A stretch of 64,000 nt of DNA from CAYZJD01 sp964483455 (GTDB lineage Bacteria; Acidobacteriota; Terriglobia; Bryobacterales; Bryobacteraceae). Positions 1 through 6,580 of the stretch are shown piece by piece. Location of the stretch: the NCBI GenBank assembly GCA_964483455.1, contig CAZACK010000009.1, forward strand, positions 1 through 64,000, in the 5' to 3' direction. A program made the translations under genes and the position numbers. Position 1 is the first letter of the stretch. The number at the start of each line of letters is the position of its first letter. Below the pieces are notes generated by a model. That model searched no databases. It was given only the letters and a program-made list of their open reading frames with translations, and had not been told where the DNA came from.

Positions 1-70
1 TGCCGGGAGCCGTTCGCAGTAACCGGAATCCAAGAAACACGTTCAGAGACTTAGGAGGCTATCTCAAACC

Positions 71-517
71 ATGACCAGACGTTTTCTTGTCGCCGCCCTG
101 GCGATGTTCTCGGCGCTCCCGGCCTTGCCGCAGCGGGGCAAAGGCCCCGGGGGCGGGCCCGGCAACCACCTGGATTTCCTGGTGGGCTACCTCGGACTTT
201 CTGATTCGCAAAAGGAGCAGGCCCAGGCCATCTTCGACGCCGCCGACCAGGCGACCGAGACGGTTCGTGGACAGATGACGAGCGCCCGGGACGAGTTGAA
301 TGCGGCCATCAAGGCCAACTCCGGCGATACCGAGCTTGACCGCCTGGCGGCGGCGGTTGGAGCGATCCACGGGCAACTGACCGCGATACGGGCGAAGGCG
401 TCCGCGAAGTTCTACACTTTGCTGACGGACGAGCAGAAGCAAAAGTACGACGACCTGATGAGCAGGGGCCCGGGCCGTGGCTTTGGGCCGGAGGGCGGCG
501 GATTCGGGCCGCGATAA
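71..517 (+). CDS. Spy/CpxP-like periplasmic LTxxQ protein
   Basis: Small (148 aa) secreted protein resembling the Spy/CpxP family of periplasmic chaperones and stress sensors. Residues 1-20 form a signal peptide (MTRR followed by a hydrophobic Ala/Leu stretch). The mature part is Gly-rich at first, then mostly helical and charged, with two LTxxQ-type motifs, LSDSQ near residue 44 and LTDEQ near residue 118, the spacing expected for this family. The last 16 residues are Gly/Pro/Arg-rich. AGGAGG at 53-58 lies 12 nt before the ATG. In other bacteria such proteins are induced by and restrain envelope-stress two-component systems; a two-component pair lies 2.4 kb downstream on the other strand. 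Family assignment is from motifs only. Confidence 0.75.
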   Translation: MTRRFLVAALAMFSALPALPQRGKGPGGGPGNHLDFLVGYLGLSDSQKEQAQAIFDAADQATETVRGQMTSARDELNAAIKANSGDTELDRLAAAVGAIHGQLTAIRAKASAKFYTLLTDEQKQKYDDLMSRGPGRGFGPEGGGFGPR

Positions 518-852
518 GAACGAACGACATTCGTTATCCAGAGCGTTTCTCCGGATGCCCTGCTCGGGCGCGGAGCCTGAACCGGCACGCGCCCGCATTC
601 TCCTCCAACAAACCAAGTCATTCTTGGCCGCCGATGAACGCGGATTGGACCTTCCTCGTCATCAGCGTATAGCGGCGGCTCATCATACCCCTTCAGCCGG
701 TCCGCGCGGCGGTGGCCAGGTATAGCCATGGCGGTGGTTTTCAGTCACCCGGGAACGAGCGGCGGCGCCATTGATTTTCATGCCTGTCAACGACATCGGG
801 CTCTGGCATGCGTCTTGCATGGACAATTGCAAAGGCCAAAAGGAGTGTGCAC
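518..852. other. Intergenic stretch without recognisable gene
   Basis: This 335-bp stretch has short open frames on both strands, but none has a ribosome site, family motif or typical codon pattern. An imperfect hairpin around 512-539 (AACGAA against TTCGTT) just after the LTxxQ gene could act as a weak terminator. No tRNA, repeat or strong promoter is seen. Confidence 0.5.
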
Positions 853-1701
853 ATGAGCCGAAGTCTGTGGGCGATACCCGTTCTCCTGGCAGGTCTGGTC
901 GTCTGCCCGGCGATGGCCGGCGATGGGCGGAGGGATGACGACAGGGATCAGGATCGGGACCGCGACAACGAGGGCGTGTCGCTGGGAGTGGCGCGCGTGA
1001 GCATCGCCGATGGCGACGTGTACGTGCAGCGGGGAAAATCGGGCGATCGGATGCGGGCCCTGGGCGGCATGCCTCTGCTCGCCCATGACGCCATCGGAAC
1101 GGGCCTCTCCTCGCGGGCCGAAGTGCAGTTGGGTCCCGCGAACTTCATCCGGCTGCGCGGAGAATCCGAAGTGAGATTCGTGGACCTTGGAAACCGGTTC
1201 TATCGCGTCGAGGTGGTGAAGGGCGAGGCAACCTACAGCGAATTGCGCGGCGGCGAGGCCGAGGTCGAAATCGAAGCGCAACACGTCACGATTCGTCCGC
1301 TGAAGCGCGGCGTGTATCGCATCCTGGTCCGGGAGGCCGGACAGGCGGACCTCACGGTTCGAAACGGCGAGGCCGAGGTCGCCTCCGGCGTGGGTGTTCA
1401 GAGAGTCAAGAAAGGGCGGCGCGTGGCGATCCGAGCGGAGCAGCCCGGCGCAAAGGTCAGAACAGTGAAAGCAGACCGGGAGGATACGTTCGACAAGTGG
1501 AACGAGCGGCGAAACAGCCAGCTCGAGCGGGAGCCGTTGTATCGGGCGTGGGGCTGGCCCGGCTTCTACTACGACCCTTGGTATCCCGACTACCTGGGTT
1601 TCGGTTACGGCTACTATGGCTGGCCTGGCTTCTATGGACCCCGGACTTTCGTCACCGTCCACGCGCCCGTCGTCCGAGGAGGCCACCGGGGCCGCCGCTG
1701 A
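853..1701 (+). CDS. FecR-domain secreted protein
   Basis: About 282 aa. I place the start at the ATG preceded by AGGAG (841-845, 7 nt spacing); it gives a clean signal peptide (MSRSLWAIPVLLAGLVVCPAMA). An upstream in-frame ATG at 808 lacks a ribosome site. After an Asp/Arg-rich linker comes a FecR-like beta domain (roughly residues 45-200) built of short strands such as GDVYVQRG and NGEAEVASGV, as found in FecR proteins that bind peptidoglycan-side ligands or act as anti-sigma sensors. The C-terminus is rich in Trp, Tyr and Gly (residues 235-275). No sigma factor or TonB receptor gene is adjacent, so it is more likely a stand-alone envelope FecR protein than a classic FecIR sensor. It is followed 18 nt later by another secreted-protein gene on the same strand. 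Confidence 0.72.
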   Translation: MSRSLWAIPVLLAGLVVCPAMAGDGRRDDDRDQDRDRDNEGVSLGVARVSIADGDVYVQRGKSGDRMRALGGMPLLAHDAIGTGLSSRAEVQLGPANFIRLRGESEVRFVDLGNRFYRVEVVKGEATYSELRGGEAEVEIEAQHVTIRPLKRGVYRILVREAGQADLTVRNGEAEVASGVGVQRVKKGRRVAIRAEQPGAKVRTVKADREDTFDKWNERRNSQLEREPLYRAWGWPGFYYDPWYPDYLGFGYGYYGWPGFYGPRTFVTVHAPVVRGGHRGRR

Positions 1702-1719
1702 AGCACGCCCCCGACGCCT

Positions 1720-2475
1720 ATGACCAGAAGAGTCTTCCTCACGCTGTGTGGGACGGCGCCACTGGCTGCCGCCGAGCCATGGGAGCGGCGGCCCTTCCCC
1801 GACTGGTCCAAAGAGACCATCGACCGGCTGCTCACCGACTCGCCGTGGGCCAAGCCGCTGGCCGTGCCGTTCGAGTATCAACCTCCACCCGAGCGTCTGC
1901 GATCCGATTTTGGACAGGTTAGTGTGCCTGGCCGAATCGGGCTGCCATCCGGCGTCCCGGACATCGGCCTGCCTCCAGGGGCGCCACGGCGAAGGCCGCG
2001 GTCCACTGACACGGGCCGTCCGGGCGGCCCCCCGAAAGTACGAACAGAGGCGAATCTGACGATCCGCTGGTCCAGCGCGCTCCCCATCCGCCAGGCGCTG
2101 GCACTGACACAATGGGGCCGCGAAGGATTACAGGACCCCAAGGCGGTGGAGTTCCTGAAGCGGGAGGAGCCGGACTACATCCTGGAGATCTTCGGAGTGC
2201 CGGTGATCCTCGCGCCGCACGGGACCGAACGGCTGGAAGAAACACTGGCCAGAACCTCACGCCTCTCGATGGAGGGCCGTCGTCCGGCGCCTCCGAGTGC
2301 GGTTCACATTCCCGAGCAGGGCTACCACCTGTCGGCCGAGATGCGGTTCCCTCGATTTGACCGGATCGGACCGGAGGATGGATCGGTGGAGCTTTCCGCC
2401 GAGGCCGGACCCTTGAAGATCGCGCGCGCATTCCGGCTGAAGTCGATGGTTTATCAGGGACGCCTGGCGCTGTAA
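1720..2475 (+). CDS. Secreted protein of unknown function
   Basis: 251 aa, same strand as and 18 nt after the FecR-type gene, so probably co-transcribed. The N-terminus (MTRRVFLTLCGTAPLAAA) is a short signal sequence. The mature start WSKETIDRLLTDSPWAKP resembles a motif in acidobacterial proteins usually annotated as hypothetical or GWxTD-domain proteins. A Pro/Arg-rich low-complexity stretch (residues about 70-105) separates this from a C-terminal half that looks like mixed beta sandwich (EPDYILEIFGVPVIL and later strands). No catalytic motif is visible. I cannot assign a function. Confidence 0.55.
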   Translation: MTRRVFLTLCGTAPLAAAEPWERRPFPDWSKETIDRLLTDSPWAKPLAVPFEYQPPPERLRSDFGQVSVPGRIGLPSGVPDIGLPPGAPRRRPRSTDTGRPGGPPKVRTEANLTIRWSSALPIRQALALTQWGREGLQDPKAVEFLKREEPDYILEIFGVPVILAPHGTERLEETLARTSRLSMEGRRPAPPSAVHIPEQGYHLSAEMRFPRFDRIGPEDGSVELSAEAGPLKIARAFRLKSMVYQGRLAL

Positions 2476-2487
2476 AGGTCCAGTCAT

Positions 2488-2503
2488 GGCCCCGCGCGGG
2501 GCC
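2488..2503. terminator. GC-rich hairpin between convergent genes
   Basis: A 6-bp GGCCCC/GGGGCC stem with a GCGC centre sits between the stop of the secreted-protein gene and the overlapping stop of the response regulator. It has no T-tract, so it is at best a weak bidirectional terminator. Confidence 0.35.
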
Positions 2504-3189
2504 TATGCAGAGAACCGATATCCGACCCCGCGCACTGTGTGAATGTGCTGCGGATTCTGCGGGTTGTCCTCCAGCTTCTGCCGCAGCCAGGCCACGTGGA
2601 CGTCGATCGTCCGGGAGGAAACGCCGGCCTGGTACTCCCAGACGCACTCCAATAACTCGTCGCGCGAGACGACTTTGCCCCGGTGGTCGACCAGGTAACG
2701 CAGAAGCTGAAGTTCCTTTCCAGCCAGGCTGACCGGCACGCCGCCCTTTCGCACGTCGCCCTTGTCGAAATCGACCTCGACGTTCGCGAACTGGAAGCGG
2801 ACGACCGGAGTAAGTCTCCCTTTCCGGACCCGCCGCAGCAGAGCCTCCACCCTGGCAATCAGCTCGGCGGGATCGAACGGCTTGGGAAGATAATCGTCGG
2901 CGCCCAGTTTCAATCCGACGACCCGATCGACGACTTGCGTCTTTGCCGTCAGCATGAGGACGGCGACGTCCTTGCCCTGTTGGCGCAGCTCCCGGCAAAC
3001 TTCAAATCCATTCTTGCCGGGCAGCATCACGTCCAGGATGATCAAATCGAACGGCTCGTTTGCGGCCCGCGCCAGGCCGGTTGGTCCGTCCGTGGCCGCC
3101 TCGACGACATAACCCTCCGCTCCGAGCAGGTCCGACAAAGTAAGTACGAGGCCCGGCTCATCCTCGACTAAGAGAATGCGTGAGTTCAC
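2503..3189 (-). CDS. OmpR/PhoB-family response regulator
   Basis: Cytoplasmic DNA-binding response regulator of 228 aa. The receiver domain begins ILLVEDEP (acidic pair near residue 10), has the phosphoacceptor Asp in LIILDVMLPG (about residue 51) and the conserved Lys in YLPKPF (about residue 101). The C-terminal winged helix (about residues 130-226) ends with the typical TVRGVGYRFS. I choose the GTG start at 3189 because it gives the standard N-terminus VNSRILLVEDE and has GGGAGC just upstream. Longer in-frame starts would add 25 residues with no homology. Its start overlaps the 3' end of the histidine kinase gene by about 32 nt, indicating translational coupling with its partner. Confidence 0.9.
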   Translation of the reverse strand: MNSRILLVEDEPGLVLTLSDLLGAEGYVVEAATDGPTGLARAANEPFDLIILDVMLPGKNGFEVCRELRQQGKDVAVLMLTAKTQVVDRVVGLKLGADDYLPKPFDPAELIARVEALLRRVRKGRLTPVVRFQFANVEVDFDKGDVRKGGVPVSLAGKELQLLRYLVDHRGKVVSRDELLECVWEYQAGVSSRTIDVHVAWLRQKLEDNPQNPQHIHTVRGVGYRFSA

Positions 3190-4912
3190 CCTGTTGCTCC
3201 CGAGGCGCGGCGGGGATCCGTACGACGAATTCCGTTCCCTTGCCCGGCTCGCTGTGAACGGCAATGGTTCCGCCGTGCGCCTCGATGATTCCCTTCACCA
3301 GGCTCAGCCCCAGGCCGGTGCCGTGGATCTGATCCCGCAGCGCCCGCTGGCCGCGAAAGAACGGATCGAAAATGTGCTCCAGTTCGTCGCCGGGGATTCC
3401 CGGGCCGCGATCCGCCACTCGAATCTCGACAGCCGGCCCGCCGCGATCGGCGGACTTTGACGCGGTCAGGCCGATCCAGTGGCCGGCCCCATACTTGGCC
3501 GCGTTGGCGAGCAGATTCTGAATCGCATGCCGGAGCGCCGTGGGATCGCCGGAAATCCGTGGCAGCTCCGGCTCGATCCTCGTGTCGACCACGCAGCGCG
3601 ATTCCTCCAGAACGCTCCGGCTCGATTCCAGGCCTGCCTGGATCACCGCCTCGACGGACACCGGCTCGAGAGGTCGCAGGACGCGCCCCGATTTCGCGCT
3701 GGCGAAGCGAAGCACCTGTTCCACGAGGTCGGTTAGTCTCTGGCTTTCGTGCTGGATCAGGGCTCCGTACCGTTCCACCTGGCTGGGGTTGCCGGCGACC
3801 GCGCCCCGCAGATTATAGGCGGCGGTGCGAATGACGGTAAGCGGCGTGCGAAGCTCATGCGAGACGCCGGCGACGAAGTCCATCTGAAGCTCGGCCAGTT
3901 TCTGCGCACGCCGCGTGAAGCGGATCAAAGCGGCGACCGTCGCCAGCAGCAGGGCCAGCACGCCCGCGGCCACCGCGATGTTGCGCCGGCGCGCCCGCGC
4001 GACTACCGCTTCCAGCGAACCGGCGCGGTGCCGCACCGACATCCGCCATCTTCCCCACTCTCCCCCCGGACTTCGTCCAAACCCTCGTTCACGCCCGGCG
4101 GCCGGCCCCGAGCGGCGGAACAGGCGTTCGTAGCGCAGCTCGAACAGGTTGACGGAGGCATCCGCGTGGTTCGCGATGCGGCCCGGCTGATCGGGACCGG
4201 ACGCGTAGAGCAACGAGGGTGAGTCCGTTCGGGTAACGACCTCAACCTGGTAGTCCCGGCTTCCGGCGGCGCCGAGATGGCGTTGAAGCAGCTCCGGAAG
4301 AAGGATGTCCCGAACATACTCGAGGTCCACCTCGAAAATCAACCATCCGCCCTCTCTTCGACCGGGCGCGGAAGGCGGGCCGCCCGGCGGACGTCCAAGG
4401 CGAGGCAGTTCGATCAGAAGCCCTTCGTCCGCCGGGTTTGGCGGCGGTCCGGGAGGCTGGTTCGACAATCGCGCGGCCAGCCGGTCCCGCACGGCGCTCC
4501 AGGCCGGCGGCCAATCCGCTGTTTCGAAGACGCCGCGCTCCAGGTCGAGCTTGCGCAATGCCAGCGTCCCTCCTCTCGGAACGGCGATCGCGACCTGGCG
4601 GAAGAGCCGCGCGTGACGGCTCGCCTCCTTCCACTGAGCGTAACGAGCGGCGTAGTCCTCTTCCTTCACTTCCTCTTCGGGGGGCGGCCCGCCGGGCAGC
4701 AGGGCCGCGCACGCCGTGGTGAGTTCCGAGTTGAAATCCTGGCTGAGGCGGTAAAGGCTGGCTTGCAGGCTTCCCCGGAGCCGGTCGCGTTCGGCGATGC
4801 TGACCTCCCCGATCCAGCGGTACTGCAACACGCCCAGAACCGCGCAAAGGACCAGGAGCGTGCCCAGGAACAGCCACGATAGGAAGGCCCGCCGGCGCAC
4901 CGCGCTCTCCAT
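3158..4912 (-). CDS. Membrane sensor histidine kinase
   Basis: 584-aa sensor kinase and the upstream partner of the overlapping OmpR-type regulator. One membrane helix lies at residues 10-32 (LSWLFLGTLLVLCAVLGVL). A periplasmic domain of about 250 residues, rich in Pro and Arg, follows, and a second helix lies near residues 300-325. There is no clear HAMP. The HisKA domain carries VSHELRTPL with the phosphorylated His near residue 350. The HATPase_c domain has the N box NLLANAAKYG and G boxes DRGPGIP and GTGLGLSLVKG. The signal is unknown. The neighbouring LTxxQ and FecR envelope proteins suggest an envelope-stress role, which is inference. Confidence 0.9.
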   Translation of the reverse strand: MESAVRRRAFLSWLFLGTLLVLCAVLGVLQYRWIGEVSIAERDRLRGSLQASLYRLSQDFNSELTTACAALLPGGPPPEEEVKEEDYAARYAQWKEASRHARLFRQVAIAVPRGGTLALRKLDLERGVFETADWPPAWSAVRDRLAARLSNQPPGPPPNPADEGLLIELPRLGRPPGGPPSAPGRREGGWLIFEVDLEYVRDILLPELLQRHLGAAGSRDYQVEVVTRTDSPSLLYASGPDQPGRIANHADASVNLFELRYERLFRRSGPAAGRERGFGRSPGGEWGRWRMSVRHRAGSLEAVVARARRRNIAVAAGVLALLLATVAALIRFTRRAQKLAELQMDFVAGVSHELRTPLTVIRTAAYNLRGAVAGNPSQVERYGALIQHESQRLTDLVEQVLRFASAKSGRVLRPLEPVSVEAVIQAGLESSRSVLEESRCVVDTRIEPELPRISGDPTALRHAIQNLLANAAKYGAGHWIGLTASKSADRGGPAVEIRVADRGPGIPGDELEHIFDPFFRGQRALRDQIHGTGLGLSLVKGIIEAHGGTIAVHSEPGKGTEFVVRIPAAPREQQGELTHSLSRG

Positions 4913-4968
4913 ACTCCTACATTACGCCCTCGCATTCCACACGCTGCCACGCCGCATGCAAAAAGAGC

Positions 4969-4985
4969 GTTAAGAAGGTTAAGAA
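4969..4985 (-). promoter_or_regulatory. Direct repeat upstream of kinase-regulator operon
   Basis: Two exact copies of TTCTTAAC (minus-strand reading) spaced 9 bp start to start lie about 57 bp before the kinase start codon. OmpR/PhoB-type regulators bind tandem half-sites of this scale, so this is a candidate autoregulatory site. It is AT-rich against a very GC-rich background. Not proven. Confidence 0.4.
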
Positions 4986-5139
4986 TCGCCTTCCGGCCGT
5001 AACCGAACGCCGGCTTGTCGGGTCAGCCAGTATGTGAACGGCCGGGAGTGAATCCAAACGACGGTCATCATCACTTGGCCCTCGACCGCGTTCGGGGCGC
5101 GTCCCGGCCGTCACCCTGATCTGACCCGCTTCCTTGAAA

Positions 5140-5166
5140 CCGGGGCAGGCCTTGAGACTGCCCCGG
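5140..5166 (-). terminator. Hairpin downstream of enolase-superfamily gene
   Basis: A perfect 9-bp stem CCGGGGCAG/CTGCCCCGG with a 9-nt loop lies 40 bp past the stop of the minus-strand enolase-superfamily gene. On the minus strand it is followed by GTTTC, a weak T-tract. A likely transcription terminator. Confidence 0.5.
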
Positions 5167-5206
5167 ATCCAGAAAACTGTTCCCCCACCGGCAGGCGATG
5201 AACCTG

Positions 5207-6400
5207 CTATCGCTCGATTCGCTTGGTCAGCTTGTCGAGCGCCGCGCGATCGACTTCATACCCCAGTCCCGGCTTGACCGGCGCCGGCACGTAGCCGTCC
5301 TTGTCGATGCGGATGCGGTCCTTGATGTACGGCCGGTCGCTCGCCGTCTGCGGCTGCGTCAGCTCGAACCAGACGTTGTTCGGCATCGCCAGCTCGCAAT
5401 GGAAATGCACCGCGTGATCCAGCGCGTCGCCCCAGTTGTGCGGCACGCACTCCAGGCCGAAGCACTCGGACATGTGCGCCAGCTTCATGCCGCCGGTGAT
5501 CCCGCCGACGTTGTCCACGATGAACCGCACCACGTCCAGCGCGCCCCGGCGGATGTACTCCGGAAAATCGTAGATCGAGAAGATGAATTCGCCGATATGC
5601 ACCGGCGTATCCACCGCGCGGCACACCTCAATGAGGCCCTCGATGTCCTTGGTCGGCAGCGGGTCTTCATAGGCCACGTAGTTCAGCTCGTCGAGCAGCC
5701 GGCCCATGATCATTGCCTCGTGCCGGGTGTAGGCGCCCACCCGGTCGTGCAGGAGCATGAAGTCGTCCCCGGCCGCCTGCCGGACCGCCTTCGACACCTC
5801 GAGATCCAGCTTCAGATCCACGCGGCTTTCCGTGTTGACCCACGGCGGGTGGATCTTGTACGCCTTGAACCCTTCGGCCTTGCACCGCCTGACGTCGGCG
5901 ACGAAGTCCTCCACCGTGTTCAGATGCTGCGAGCTGGCGTAGGCCAGCACGCGGTCGCGGTAGGCCCCGAGAATCCGGTAGACCGGCAATCCCACCGCCT
6001 TGCCGAGAATGTCCCAGAGGCAGTTGTCAATCGCCGAGGCGTAGGAAAGCTGCCCGAGCCGGCGCTTCTCCGGAATCCACTGCGAGGTGATCGCTGGCAG
6101 ATCGAGGGCGCTCTTGCCGGGCAGCACGCTGTCGGCGTACTCGAGCCATCCGAGGTTGCTCCAGTTCGGATGGAAATAGCGGTTCGCCAGCGTGTAGTTG
6201 CCTTCGATGCCGCTGTGGGTCACGACGGCGGCAAGCTGCCACCGCTCCATGACGTAGACCTTCACTTCTTTGACGGTAAGATCCGGCAGGTCGCCGCGCT
6301 TGATCCCGACCGCCTGCGCCGCCGCCAGCGCCGGATCGGCCGCCGCCCCAATTGCCGCCGTCCGCAAGAAGCCGCGGCGCGACTCCTTCAAATTCGACAT
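5207..6400 (-). CDS. Tat-exported enolase-superfamily (mandelate racemase/muconate lactonizing type) enzyme
   Basis: 397 aa. The N-terminus has a twin-arginine signal (SRRGFLRTAAIGAAA), so the protein is predicted to be exported folded. The body is an enolase-superfamily barrel. An N-terminal capping domain is followed by FKAYKIHPPW (catalytic KxK-type strand near residue 180), metal ligands around MLLHDRVG and AYEDPLP, an IGEF segment and a late VPHNWGDALDHA loop. Members dehydrate or cycloisomerise sugar acids such as galactonate, galactarate or galactarolactone. The exact substrate cannot be read from the sequence. It is transcribed divergently from the GH172-HEAT gene, sharing an intergenic region with an octamer array. 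A second, different enolase-superfamily enzyme lies at 29778. Confidence 0.82.
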   Translation of the reverse strand: MSNLKESRRGFLRTAAIGAAADPALAAAQAVGIKRGDLPDLTVKEVKVYVMERWQLAAVVTHSGIEGNYTLANRYFHPNWSNLGWLEYADSVLPGKSALDLPAITSQWIPEKRRLGQLSYASAIDNCLWDILGKAVGLPVYRILGAYRDRVLAYASSQHLNTVEDFVADVRRCKAEGFKAYKIHPPWVNTESRVDLKLDLEVSKAVRQAAGDDFMLLHDRVGAYTRHEAMIMGRLLDELNYVAYEDPLPTKDIEGLIEVCRAVDTPVHIGEFIFSIYDFPEYIRRGALDVVRFIVDNVGGITGGMKLAHMSECFGLECVPHNWGDALDHAVHFHCELAMPNNVWFELTQPQTASDRPYIKDRIRIDKDGYVPAPVKPGLGYEVDRAALDKLTKRIER

Positions 6401-6442
6401 GAGCCCTCCTCAACGAGCTTCAGCAGGATTGTAGCACCGCCC

Positions 6443-6522
6443 AACCACCCAACCGAACAACCGAATAACCGAATAACCGCCCAACCGAATAACCGCCCAA
6501 CCGAATAACCGAACAACCGCAG
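6443..6522 (+). repeat. Tandem 8-bp AACCGNNN array (10 units)
   Basis: Ten contiguous octamers, consensus AACCGAAT with variants AACCGAAC, AACCGCCC, AACCACCC and AACCGCAG, fill the space between two divergent genes. The array ends 1 bp before a TATACT -10-like element. A degenerate copy of the same array in the opposite orientation lies at 44595-44665, also between divergent genes and upstream of TATACT. Confidence 0.85.
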
Positions 6523-6523
6523 T

Positions 6524-6529
6524 TATACT
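6524..6529 (+). promoter_or_regulatory. -10-like TATACT for GH172 gene
   Basis: TATACT directly abuts the octamer array and lies 51 bp before the GH172 start codon. No good -35 hexamer is present at 17 bp because that position lies inside the array, which might substitute for it or bind an activator. Confidence 0.4.
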
Positions 6530-6580
6530 GGTCTGGCGCGCCGGCCCGGGACGCACGGTCCGCACGCAGGTGAGGACGCC

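Noticed and set aside
853..1701. FecR protein as part of a FecI/FecR iron-sensing system
   Set aside because: No sigma factor or TonB receptor gene is adjacent, and the N-terminus is a plain signal peptide, not an anti-sigma domain with a membrane span.
6443..6522. Octamer array as a CRISPR
   Set aside because: Units are 8 bp with no spacers of CRISPR length, and there are no cas genes in the window.
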